64,000 nt of DNA from contig CM056587.1 in NCBI GenBank assembly GCA_029721435.1, positions 17,988,667 to 18,052,666 of the forward strand. The letters are read 5' to 3'. Shown here piece by piece: positions 31,998 to 44,290 of the stretch; the first letter of the stretch is position 1, and the number at the start of each line of letters is the position of its first letter. The DNA is from Gymnothorax reevesii. Lineage: Eukaryota > Chordata > Actinopteri > Anguilliformes > Muraenidae. The notes below the pieces were generated by a model that was not told where the DNA came from, did not search any database, and was given only the letters and a program-made list of their open reading frames with translations. A program made the translations under genes and the position numbers.

Positions 31998-33859
31998 CTT
32001 GTTAGAATTACTGATATACAGGCTAACATTTCTGGAGTAATGAGTGAACAGCTGCATCACTAAAAGCTAACTCATGAAGCCCTGATTGCAAAGAGTTACC
32101 AATTATTGTGCCTCATTCACACAGACACTAATCAATACTGTAAGTCCATATGAAGGCAGGTGGTAAGACACCACTGTGTTCTATTACACAGACCATTGAA
32201 CACTACTGAACAGGACCATAACCATCTGCTGAGAGGCAGATCGGCAGCTATGCATCCTCTCTTTATCACACGAAACACAATATGAGCTCCGGGAAGCCTT
32301 TCCCCACACGGTTATTTCGTGAAAAATCCATTGTGCATACGGGTACAGACTGGTGAAAAATTAAGAGGGGGGGGGGACATAAAATGAGTGGACAAGCATA
32401 ACGAGTGCAGAGGCTTTCGTTTATTTCCCGATCATGGTTTGAGTCCACTTGTCCCTATAAGATGGGAAGGATAACTGCAAATCAATGCAGAGTTATTCTG
32501 TGAGATCAACCTTATTACTAAAACTAAGTTTTCATTCCATGATGCGAGTGGTCTCTTCCAGGATGACAATGGCTCAGGCACTACAGGGCACAAGGGGTCA
32601 CTGAATGGTTTTATGAGCACGAAAATGATCCTAAGCATCCGCCACTGCCTCTCAAACCACCTAAACATACAGGAGATTTTGGAACAGTGTGTTAGATCGC
32701 GCTCTCTGTCACCATCATTAAAACACCAAATGAGGGAATATCTCTTGATTGAAAGGGACTCCATCCCTCCAGTAAAGTTTTACACGTGTGGACTTTATGC
32801 CATGGTATGTTGAAGCTGATCTGGCAGCTTGTGGAGGCCCAACACTTTACTTTGATAGTTTATGATGTTGACTGTTCGATTAATTAGTCTCCCATCCCTA
32901 TAAAGCACATGGAACAGCACCGAGTCACGGTGGAACGGCAGTCCGTAGAGACTGTAGAGCACACTGTCAAGATGACGATATCCCCCAAAATCAATCCAGC
33001 CCATATCGAAATGGGTCAAAAAAAGAAAAACACAGAACAAAACCAGCAATGCCACAAAAGGGTAGGGTCCTGAGGCCTACACCTGCCCCTGTTTAACGAC
33101 TACTATTCAGCCGGCCAAACGCAGTATCACTATTAAAACTAAGCTCTACTATGATTTGTTTTGAAGTATCACTCATTTTTTTCCTGTACCGCTCCAACTC
33201 TTCTCTGCCCTTTGTTGGTCATTACTGCATAATTTTCCTATTATTATAAGCAAATTTTATTTATTTAAAGCTCTGCGCGGTAGGTGAAAATTCTGCGCAC
33301 CTCTTAACTGCTAACTATTATTGTCTCATGAACTGAATGTTGATTGGCTAATTACTGTCTGTGCCTGCATGTGTCTACCCAATAAGAAAAGCAGGAAAGC
33401 ACGTAAAAGACAGAAAGTAAGAGGACGGCCCAGCTTCAGAATAGCGAGCCTGAAAATGTGAAAATATGAGTTGGTAAGCAGTGTGTGTATGTGAGTGAGA
33501 GAGAGAGTGTGTCGGGATCTGACCCTGCTCTGTGTGGGATGGGGATGCTTGTTGCACCCCACCTCCAAACACTGGGTACCTGCCAAACGAAAAAGGGAAA
33601 ATCCATATGCATTCATCTGAAAAGCCTCCTCTAGTGGATAGACGGCCCTGGCCAGCCCACTTGATCCTATGCCCAGTTCACAAAAGGAACACACATATTT
33701 ACTGCAGATTAATGCCAGTCATATTTTATTTTTTTTTTAAATGTGGGATTTAGATTATATACTTTAAGCCCGAGGAGACTTAAAACCTAAAGGACGTGCT
33801 GGCAGGAAACTATTCCTCTGTTCTCATCATAGGCAAGATAGGCACAGCAAACTTAATCA
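31998..33859. other. no gene recognised; one unexplained minus-strand ORF
   Basis: An 86-codon minus-strand frame at 32795-33055 begins with a signal-peptide-like run MALLVLFCVFLFLTHF and contains FGGYRHLDSVLYSLYGLPFH and an NRT glycosylation-type site. I know no matching family and see no codon bias, so it is more likely chance. A TTAATTA motif lies within it near 32880. The rest is AT-rich. Confidence 0.35.
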
Positions 33860-34640
33860 GATTCCGATAAGAACTTTTTGACTTAATTTTAGAAAAAGTT
33901 AAGTCTGACCCAAAGGTGGTGCCTCAGGAATGGTCATAGGTTCACCAGAACAATAGGATTCCTCTATTATGCACCAAAATGTTCACAGTAAGTTTGATCA
34001 GATTCCCATTAGAAGAGTTTAATGTATCGATTTTGGAAATGTAGTTTCACCTGATGGTGGTACCCAGTAGATTTGACAGGATTCCCACGAAAAAGTTAGA
34101 CCATGTGGTGGTACCATGAGGACGGTCCTTGTTTCACCAAAGTTACCTCAATATAGCTGGAACAAACATAGACAGGATTGGCATAACTTCTATCAAAACT
34201 GTTTAAGTTATAGCATGAGTAAACATTAAGCGTAAACATGGTCGTGTAGCGTGCAACAAGAGACATAACAGAGCTTCAGCAATCAATAACTTCCACCTCT
34301 ACGCACCAGGAATGTTGAAGGCAGATTTGACAGGATTCCCATTACAGCTGTTTGAGTTATTGCAATTTGTATATCTGAAAACATTTGTCTAATGGTGGCG
34401 CTATAGCAATGGTAAGAGGGTGACTGACATAAAAAATAAGGCTCCCCTCTGTACTAAAAACAATCTCAAGAAATGAGACATGATTCCCATTTAAACGGTC
34501 TGAGTTACTCCATTTAAGGAAATATAAGGTTTGACCTAGAGGAGGTGCTATGGAAAAGGTCACAGGGTTACACAAAACAATGGGTTTCATCCTCTATGTG
34601 GTCAAGGCGAATCCATAATGTCCCTGAGCACTTTATTTTG
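33860..34640. repeat. decayed internally repetitive fish repeat
   Basis: Variants of one theme recur four or five times: a phrase like GATCAGATTCCCATTAGAA (34002), GACAGGATTCCCA (34076, 34328), then GTTTGAGTTATTGCA or a relative, then GGTGGTGCC/GGTGGCGCTATAG, then AATGGTCATAGG/AAAGGTCACAGGG. The period is roughly 130-170 bases. I recall this theme from dispersed repeats of fish genomes. Too diverged to define unit borders. Confidence 0.55.
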
Positions 34641-35310
34641 GTGATATGAATAATTTCACTTCAGACACTGTCAATGATGAAATGACGCATTTACCCCAAC
34701 ATGTAGTGTGAAGTTAGTTCACAGATTTGCAAAAATCGTAATGGATTTTGCCTCTGGAGACAGAACGAAAAGCCACAGCTTAACTACCCAGAGCTCAGTA
34801 CCACAAAGCACAGGAATATAAGTGCATCAGTTCAATCAGTGCAGCATCCAATGTCTCCTGCAGGCTATTGAGATTGCGAGGTTCGTGGGCCCAAGACTCA
34901 TATTCGATTGGAGGAAATGGACACAGAGTGGGCCAATACGAAAGCCTGCAGGCCTCCTTTCACATTCTTAATGAGGATTTCGCACATCTGACTGCATTTA
35001 GAGTAGAGGCCATTGCTTGTGCAGTGAGGGACGGTGATGATTTTGCGGGCCCACAGCTGTGGGGGCTGGCGGCGGTTTGGCATCCCACAGCTGCATAGGG
35101 GGCCCACAAAAATTCAGACAGGAAGAGGGGTCCGAAGTTCTTTGTCATGTCCCTGAAAATGCAGAAGGTGGTAAAATGGATTTTAAGCTGGAGAAACACA
35201 AAGCAACACAATAAATTTGTTTTTTTATCCAACGGAATGCTTGGTCTGTATACGTGAATGTGGACATTTCTATTTTCGAACAGCCAGCGGAAAACATCCG
35301 CTTTATCCCA
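34641..35310. other. no gene recognised; E-box palindrome
   Basis: 34850-35110 is GC-richer. It contains the perfect 14-bp palindrome CCCACAGCTGTGGG (35050-35063) around an E-box CAGCTG, and CCCACAGCTG again at 35084-35093. Possible regulatory element; no exon signature. Confidence 0.35.
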
Positions 35311-35527
35311 TTAACTGCCTCGCCCTTTTAGTGCAGCACATTTTGATTCACTGTCTAATTGACAGATGTGCTGAACTTAACTTACTCCTGATAAAGCCAT
35401 TTCTAACATTCGGTTGGGGAGTGTTATTCTGAAAAAACTCAAGCAGTTAAATTCAACACATCTTTCAGTTAGGTCTAGATACAGTGACTCCAAATGTGCT
35501 CGACAAAAAGGTTGAGGAGGCAGTTAA
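35311..35527. mobile_element. TTAA-flanked palindromic MITE, copy 1
   Basis: Left end TTAACTGCCTCGCCCTTTTA; the complement of the right end reads TTAACTGCCTCCTCAACCTT. Inner arms pair further (GCACATTTTGATTCACTGTC against GCACATTTGGAGTCACTGTA, and ACAGATGTGCTGAACTTAA against AAAGATGTGTTGAATTTAA). A related copy is at 62443-62663. The TTAA borders suggest a piggyBac-type target preference, which is an inference. Confidence 0.65.
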
Positions 35528-38500
35528 AAGTTTGTTCTCTTTACATAATCTAAATATTAACAACTTTAACGCAATAGCCCTGATTGGTAGCTACAGAAGC
35601 TGCCTGTAACAGTCTTTTTTATAGGATCACAGCTAATATGCTGTTTGAGGCCAAGAGAAAGCCTCTGATCATTTAAAGCTGAGTGCACTGTGCACTTGGA
35701 AATACAGCCAACAAACTCAAATTACTTCAGGTCTGCACTGGCTGATAATGCTGGGAATGGTAAGGAAATTAGAAACTGATCGTTTGATAAAGCCAAATAT
35801 GTCAGCAATCTGTTGATGCTCCCAGCCCCTACAAGACACCATGGAATTAGCCATTAAAAGTTTGCAAAAGAAGTGCTTGGTTCGCAAAATAAAACTTTTT
35901 CTTTAATGTTTACTGTGACGGACTAGGCCCTTACCTTCCAGATCATATCACTGAACAGCACTAACATACAATAACAGTACAGTTTATGATTATATGATTC
36001 AGGTATCGAGTGAATGAAAACATTCAATAACCAAGCATTAGATAAATAAATAGGTATAAAGCAGAAACATCATTTTTTTTGTTGTTTTTCCAGATATGTG
36101 CTTTTTATTTCATTAAATGTTTTTATATCCTACATTTTATGATATGATAAAACAAGGAAAAACATAAAATGTGCAAATGGGACAGGAAAGTTTAGTAAAA
36201 TATTAAAGAAGAGCCATTCTTTAACTTATGATGTGGGTTTCCGGTAGCGAAGATGATCAGTTTGTCTCTTAAGAAAATCATAATTAAACAATATCGTTGA
36301 AGAAAATATCTTAATTTAACACTGGATAATTTTCTACGCATTTCAGAACTACAAAAAAAAAAATGTCTTCCAAGCAGTGAACAGAACTTTTTGTTTCTCA
36401 CATTACAATTGAGGGCAAGTAATTTTAAATCTTCAAAATAAAAAAACTGCAACATCAATTGTATTTATGAACTGAACCTCAGAGTTAAAGCTTGACAACA
36501 GAACTGAGAGACGCAGTAATCGAGAGGAACAGGGAAGGGTGACTTTACATGTTGAGACAGAGCGGGGTGATGAGTTATGGGGAAGTAATGCTGATGTTAT
36601 GCGTAGTTTAGACCATTAATGCTCAGTTTAGCCAAAACTAAAATCCACAGACTGCTGTTCCACCGTTTCACTGGGAAATGTCACCTCCCTCTGTCCGACT
36701 CTGGCTTCACACTTCTGTAATACCATCTCCCTGGGGAAAGACTTGCTATTAATTCAATTCCTTGTAAGGGGTTTCATAAATACAAATAAAAAACATCTGC
36801 CTGTTTTAGTTCTCATATTGAGCACAACTATAAACTTGGTTTTTATTGATTAGCCATTGAAGCAAAATGATAATGGCATGTTATGACTCTTTTTGACACT
36901 AAGCACTCTAGTTAACCCAGAACAGATGGCAGATTGTTTGAATGGGTTAAGGGAAAGGTAATCAATAATTTTAAAGGATTTATCGGGAAGGAGTTGATCA
37001 TTCGCGATCCGATGTTGAGAGCTTTGATTTAACCTTAGATTTATTCCATGTGTCTGTATGATAGTTTGCCAACTGTGCACAATCAAAGACTTTGGATTTA
37101 GATGAGGTAAAAACAAATAATGGAAAAGGAAAGAATAGCTTTACTAAAGTTGGGACAGTCTGGAAAAGTAAAAGGCCTGGAAGGAGCCAGCTGGCTTTGC
37201 AGTCAATCCTGGAATCAATGGGGGAAACCAAGCGACAAAACGAATAATAGGAAAATAAAAAGATGCACCGCCTAAAATTGCCAAAACCTGCAGTTAATTA
37301 CTGCTTGGCTCAAAACGCACATTCGTGAGGACAGAAGCTCACAGCAAATTGCCTTGGCAATTTGTGTCGGATAAGGGTTGTTAAAGAGTTTACCACAGAA
37401 TCCTACAGCTTTTCCATCATATCCAGAACAGTATACTTTTCACTTAAACTAAGAAACGTAATCCTGTAGCTCGAAAGCAACATAAATGTACACGCTTCAC
37501 TTCATTGCTCTCAAGATCTTTAACTCGAAATATGCAAAGCTTTAGTTTTGATTGATGGCTCCCTACTTAGAATAGTCAACATTTAATGTTGGGTCCGTCA
37601 TGTTTTTATAGGAATGCTTCATATCAGTAAGTCTTACTGAGGATTACTCACATTCATGACTGCCAAGTTTGGAGACAATTTTTATCTGAAGAGGCAGAAG
37701 TGGAAAAATGGGAAAACCAAAAACAGCATGTCTGTATGTGTTATTGGCATGAATAGTGATGCCTTGTGAGCGTCCACAAAAGGCTATCCACAAACTGCCA
37801 AACGAACGTGAATAAAAATGCCAGAAATGATTCATGATTAAAATGTTACATTGTAATTGGAACCCATTTCATCATATGTAGGATGTCCCTGTGAGTAGTT
37901 CTGAGGAATAGCCAACATTTTATAACCCGTATAAACTTATTGCATTCTCTAATTTGATTCAAAAACACAAGTACATGCCAACAGTACAGCTTATAAAACT
38001 ATTGAGGCTTTATATATCAAGCTGCTATGCATTTGCAAAAGAAGCGCAACTGTGTTCGTGCAAATATTTAACTGCTCAAGTATGTGTAAATATACAAGCA
38101 TGCATTAATACAGCATAGCAATACAGAGGGCGAAAATGCCCAAACATGCACTGATGCACATAAAACCTACTGATATTCAGACACGCATAAATTTACAGCC
38201 ATGAACAAAATTAACAAAGCACAGCTTGACTTCCACCCAGCCAAAATATCTGCAGTTTGAAACTCCTGCATATTATTGGGAGTAGTGAAACCGGAGAGTA
38301 TTCGGCCCTCCCTGCAGCGCACCGCCCTCCACGCGAGTCTGGACGGAATACACTCCTACTGCAACACTCGCAAACGAAGCCAAAGACCTGTCAAAACACA
38401 ATCATGCTAATTGAACTCATCACTCCGAACACTGTCAGCCATGAAAAATATGTTTTTGTCTCATCAATGGAAAGAGCCAAAATGTGGTTCATTCCTATGC

Positions 38501-39206
38501 TCTGAAGCACCTCTGTGAACGTACACGTGCTAACGTGCTAAAAATGGTCCACGACAAAGTAAATATGAGGAATTATAAAGAAGGTGCTCCACTCAAAACT
38601 TTACCATATCAAGACTGATTCACTACCCAAACAAGTGGACAAACACCAACTCAAACTGTGTATAAAACCACTTATTTTGCAAACAGTGCTGAAGTCGGGA
38701 AACTGAGTGATGTAAAAATGATCCTTCTGAAATGACCATTTCATTAGATCTGTGATCTGTCTGCGGTTTAATCCAGGAAAGAGAGACACTCCAGTATGAA
38801 CCACAAATCACTTTGAATTTCTCTGGAGCAACTGATAATCCAAATGGGCAAGTTTTATTAACAACTTGCATATGAAAAAGAACTCTCAGTGCACACATAA
38901 CCAAGAACATGACCATGGATTGGTCACGGCGTCTGTTTTGCAGCAGTCGTTTGTTGCATTAATTGCTTTTGTATGCAGCGGTTAAGCACTTGCTATGGTC
39001 TCAAAAAAATCAGGCCTAAAGTACAACGTACAAAAAAAAAACATGTTCACACAATTTTTCAAACACTAGAGACTACATGAGAAGACTGAAAGTTGACATT
39101 TTTTTCCCAATGATCCCCAATATCAACGTGACTGTAAGTCGCATCAGAGTAGACGTGTGATAGTATGGCAAGCTGGACAGGCGGTCACAGGTTCCTGCCA
39201 ACACAC
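35528..39206. other. no gene recognised
   Basis: AT-rich. A short perfect hairpin CAAATTGCCTTGGCAATTTG lies near 37345. Nothing else identified. Confidence 0.5.
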
Positions 39207-39290
39207 AACTGAAGCACTGATTACTAAAACCCCACAAGTCAAGTCAAGTCAAGTGTGACTTATGGGGTTTTAGTAATAGGTGCTTCAATT
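39207..39290. repeat. hairpin with pentanucleotide loop
   Basis: Left arm GAAGCACTGATTACTAAAAC and CCCACAAGTC. The right arm is its complement (GACTTATGGGGTTTTAGTAA then TAGGTGCTTC). The loop is about four copies of AAGTC. Short for a MITE; may be the core of one. Confidence 0.75.
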
Positions 39291-39574
39291 CATTCCCACA
39301 GTCTGGAGTTTCTCAATGCGCTCTGGCACTAACATGCTAACATGCTTGGTGTGAGCAAGCACAGATGGATGCTACCGGATCAGGGATAATCCAACGAGGA
39401 CAGAACAGATCACACTCCCATGATGACTAGAAATTTTTCTGAAATCAGAACTGTTAGGAGCTGGCATTTAAAAGGCTGACAAATATTTTATTTTAAAGCG
39501 TCTGAAGCATCTTTGTCTTTCTAGAAGTTGACTTCAGTTTCCCAGCTCTGAAATACTCAAATAAAAGTGACCAG

Positions 39575-39967
39575 TTAACCCCTTAAACTCTGACTTTTTA
39601 CTTAAATCTTTCCTCAAGCAGGTTCAAAGTCATATAAAACATTTTTTACATTGGTGGACAATGTCAATAGTCTGTATTTTCCGGTTACAGAGCTTCACTG
39701 AAGCTACATCACACTGAAATTGAAGGAATATTCAGATCCAGGATACCATGTTTCATGGCTATGGCATTACCTCAAACGGAAAATAAGTAGATCTTGTTCA
39801 TCATTTTGCACAAACTTCCCTGTTATAACATATTAATTGTGGATTGTTGGAAAGCTTTCAATCTCCACTAGAATTTAAAATAGGCTTGAAGTTCCACAGG
39901 TTTGCATACAGCAGCTTCATTTGATGGACCCATATAGGCTATGGGTCCCTTAGTTTCATGGGGTTAA
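39575..39967. mobile_element. TTAA-flanked MITE-like element
   Basis: Starts TTAACCCCTTAAACTCTGA. The complement of its end reads TTAACCCCATGAAACTAAGG. TTAA is present at both borders (39575-39578 and 39964-39967). No coding frame. Border type resembles, but the interior does not match, the element at 35311. Confidence 0.45.
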
Positions 39968-42738
39968 AGCAACTTCTGTTTGGATGCATACGTACTCTCA
40001 CAGAGTTGAGTTCGCCAAATATACATTTTCCACTACGATAGTCAATACAGGTTGCTAAGTTTAATGTTTGTCCTTGAAGACTAAACACTATAGACTGCAG
40101 AGGTTTCCTTGGAAATGAAGGAATTTGCGCAGAGGCCTTCAGGCACTAAAAGGACAAGTCAAGTGGGACTGCAAGTGACTCGCTGAAACCCAGTGAGGTG
40201 TGCCGGACATGACACAGACCCACCTGGAGCTGTTTGCTAGGCTGGTGCCGTATATGTCGGACTAAATGGGGCAGGACCCACATCCAACTGCCGAAGACGG
40301 CTGAAATACAACAGGACCTTCTGCCTCGAATGTCACACCTTATCAACAGCGGAGAATGTAAAGCTGACTAACAGTGAGTGCGTGCGAGGGAAGGCTTTTC
40401 AATAAACAACTGCTGTGAAATATGCTACAAGGAACATCGAGAATCTGGCTAATTCCAGCTGGTATTGCAGTAAACACATCATGTAAATAAATGTGTTCTG
40501 AGCGGCTATACTTTTGTGCCCACTATGCCGCTGGAGATCCAAAAGTATAAGCCACTGAGGATCCGATAGTAAGCAAAAATAGCAATATAAAAGTTTTAAA
40601 GGCTATTTTATTTGAAGCAGAATGAACAATGGTAGAACTGGTCACTAGTGAGCAGGGCTAACCAACCCTGGAACAGTATATGTACCAGCCTGTTGGATCT
40701 TGCCTCACCCAAAATTTTGCTTTCATAATCATACCTACATGCAGCTCAGCAGACTCTCGAGGTGTTGAATGAGTAGTGCATTGCAAGGACTGGAATATAC
40801 CCAGCACAAGTTAGAGAACCAAAATGAAAAAGCTAAGAAGACTGACAGCAAATTCATGGTTTGGCTTCACAACCTCAACCTCAACTCTCATGACGCTGTG
40901 GAAGTGACAAACCAGAGTCCTCAAGGGGGCGATCCAGAGCAGTTGCCCAAGCCTGAGCGGATGAGCTCAAAACAATGACCACTTCGTTCAGTCGCCCGCA
41001 ATAGTGATCTGTGCCGCAACGCTAAACGCTGCTGCCCGCATTTAGAATTTCAGAAGCCACATTGGAGGAGGCGGCGTATGTGAAATCCTCTTCACGTTGC
41101 ACAAAGCACCTGCATTCACAGGACAAGTTTTAGCCCCGACAGCAGGAGCAAAACCCTCCCGAATGTTAGCTGACCGAGAACATAGCTGCTGTTCCCCTAC
41201 TCTAAAATCAACAGTTTTACTATTGTTTATTCTGCAGAAAATAACATTGCGTGAATTCCTCACCAAGTCTATTACTCCTATGGTAGTGAAATTTGCTGCT
41301 TTATTTGTTGTGCCTGCTGGGCCTTAGTCTCAACAGTAGAGCTGAAAATATGTTCTCTCAGCCTGTTTCCTCTCATAAGTGAAACACAGTAAATCTAATC
41401 GCAGGCGTGGGTTTGAAGCCGTAGCGATGGCTGTCATGCTGCATCGCTCCCACTGTGGCCTTTCAAACGCAATTGGATTTGCGATGCTTATTTGGGAACA
41501 GCGTTTCAGCTCACCCTGTGGAGGAAAAGGCACATTAATCGGATCTGGAGGTGTGCAACTCTTTCTGTATAGGTTTCTGGGGATTATTTTCTGGCTACTC
41601 TGAGCAGACCTGTTCTCTACACTTCACTTTACCGATAAAATAAACCTATGAATGAGTCCAGACTCCAGGGTACGCTCATTTCAATAAGCCAGAGAGTCGA
41701 TGGTGCTGGTCTTTGGCCTAAACTGACAAACACTGCATTCAGGACATAAAAAAGCAGTTGAAACCCATCTTACTTTTGAAGATCTAACAGCTTGAGCTCT
41801 TTCAATTCAATCTGACCCAGCTCTACTTATACTCAGCTGAAGACAACTCCATGGGGCATGTTCCAGTACGTGCAAAAATGCACTCTCCATTTCCCCGCTT
41901 GTAATCCTCTCCTACATAAATGGATGGGTGGAGAAGATGAGGGGAGAAAAGGTGGATGTGTATTTGGGTGCTGGGATTTACCTAAGATGTGTAAATGAGG
42001 AATGCTTCATTAGGGTAGAAATTAAAATCTGCAGGATGGTTGATCTCCAGGGACAAGCAGAGCTGCACTCCAGTGCCTCAATTCTGAATCTGTATGCATC
42101 ATTATACAAAGTGGGGCCTGCCTCTTATTATCATGTCTGCAATTAATTTGTCCCAGTTCTTCCAGTGGCAAAGATCAATCAGATGTTGATTTTCTTGGTA
42201 ATGGCAGAACAGTGCCGGACCAGAATTAAAAAAACTGCTGTAGAAACGATGTTGTAATAGAGGCAGGTGTTTTGAACACATCAAAGAGAAATAAGTTATT
42301 ACAAAATGCCCATCAAAACTAAAATAGAGCTAAGGGAAGTCCATAGTCCCTTTGGGAATAAAAAACTGATTAAAGGTACTGAGCATATTTATTTTGTGTC
42401 ATCACTTAAGAGGCTTTACTTCACAACGCTGAGCAGTCTATTTGTAAAACTTTCACCAGGGGCAAAGGCGTAACACACTGTAACAATTGCTTTTTAGAAG
42501 CGGCAAAGGCTGTTGAAGTGAGTGATGGCAGCATAGTTAAATTTACGACACTGGCAGGAATTGATGCGTCATGTACTGCAGTGCTGAAAGACCCAGGGGA
42601 AAAATATGTCTCACGATCAACTCCGTTTATGCAGTTCAGAAAGGATCGTGATTATTGGATTCATCAGTGTAATACTGGTTTTGAACAGAAACCATAATGT
42701 TCCAGAAAGCAATTCATTTTTGTTCATTATTCTATGTC
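39968..42738. other. no gene recognised
   Basis: No exon or element identified. 40140-40370 and 41040-41180 are GC-richer and hold short unrecognised frames. Confidence 0.45.
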
Positions 42739-42845
42739 ACACAACCCCATTTCTGAAAAATCTGGGACGAAAAATAGCACAATGGAAAATGGAACAGCAA
42801 TTTGTAAATCATCCATGACCTGTATTAAATTATAAACAGCGCAGT
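42739..42845. mobile_element. Tc1-type terminal repeat fragment
   Basis: ACAACCCCATTTCTGAAAAA then TCTGGGACG, and GCAATTTGTAAATCAT downstream, resemble the long terminal inverted repeat of the Tc1 type found at 48282-49867 (ACCCCAATTCC...GTTGGGAC). No second end was found, so a solo remnant. Confidence 0.4.
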
Positions 42846-44025
42846 TTCTTCCTCGATACACATCTTCTGCTGCTCAGACATCCAGGGTGTTCTTTCTCTA
42901 ATCTTGAATTTCTTAAAGCATGACACACCCCAATGAGTTCAAACTCTGACGAGTCACATAGGCAAAGCACAGCTGGCCCAGCCTAGTACAGGCTAATGCG
43001 GTAAGGGTGGTCAAAATTTGTTAGTCTCATCAACCTCGAGTGTCAACTCCTGGTCAGCCAGGTGCATGTAGCTGAACAAATAAATTGTACACTGACTGCA
43101 TTGTCATCGGATGGCATAGGCAGTCTGTGATTGGCAGAGAAGCTGCTAAGTGGTGAGAGGCCAGCGATAGTCGTCATGCGAGTCCAAGGAATCACAGACC
43201 CCGACATCCTCCTGAGATGATGGGCGGGGGTCACTGTGCTGGAATATGGCCGTGTTCAGAGAGGGGGAAAGGGGGGGAAAAAAGATTGCTCCTGTCACTA
43301 CTTTTTGGAATGTATTGCAGGCATCTAATTTAGAGAGAGTGAGTATTTCTACTTATACTGTAGACAAGGTATAATAACAGTTCAATTAGATCCGAGTCAA
43401 AGATGATTTACACACCATTGCTTTCATTTCCAACTTGAATTTTCCATTACATCACAACTTTTTCAAAAAACCTGCCTGAAGTACTGCAGAACAGGTCAGA
43501 TCTTGTCAGGCAATTCATCCAGGTAATTCTAGGCGACACTTTTATCGCTTAACTGGTGATCCGTTCTCAGATGTCTGAACATGGAGCAGCCCATTGAACA
43601 GCATGTAGAACAAGGACTACGGATGTTTCCTGTTCAGATAATACAATTTTCCCAAATGAAAATACTTGAATGTAGGCTATACAAAAATCCTCACAGATGT
43701 TGATCATGCATAAATCACGAGATTTGTTTGTAATGGTTGCAAAACAATTTTTGTCGTTCCAATTAAGCCTACAGCAGTTCACAGCTGCAGACGATGCTAA
43801 TTTGGACAGAATTGTATTCACATGAGGGGGATGTCAAATGTCATCAGAGTACCCTCAATGGAAAGACAAACAGGATGTCAGCACTTCAGGAAAGTGCCAT
43901 CTTTGATGTCAAATTTAATTCCTGTTCAAAAATTCCAATTAAATGAGCCAGGGTTCACATTAGTACATTAGTACATTAGTTCACATTAGTTTAGTCTGTC
44001 CATGACTCAGCTTTGATGCATAATT
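42846..44025. other. no gene recognised
   Basis: G-run at 43259-43278. A short ACATTAGT direct repeat lies near 43957-43992. Nothing else identified. Confidence 0.5.
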
Positions 44026-44290
44026 GTATCCCCCGAACAAAGTTCGAGGATACTATGGATTTGGCCTCGTCACGCGTTCGCCGTGTCCGCGTCCACCGCG
44101 TCAGCAGAGATTTTCTTGTCAACGCTCTACAGCCCACATAAGTGCACCGATTCTTTTCAAATTGGGCAGGGACATGTATTATGGTAAGTTCATGACACCT
44201 ATTGATTTTGGGTACTCTGGGACCATTTGGGCCCAACTGGGGGGCCTTCGTGGGATACATGTGCTCGGTTGCCGAGTGCTCTAGTTCATT
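44026..44290. repeat. dispersed repeat with terminal hairpins
   Basis: Opens with GTATCCCCCGAACAAAGTTC then GAGGATAC, itself a hairpin, followed by a CGTC/CGCG-rich stretch (CCTCGTCACGCGTTCGCCGT) and TTCTTTTCAAATTGGGCAGG. It ends GGGATACATGTGCTCGGTTGC, then CGAGTGCTCTAG. I recall longer versions of this repeat in fish genomes. Here the inside is shortened. Coding capacity: none seen. Confidence 0.55.
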
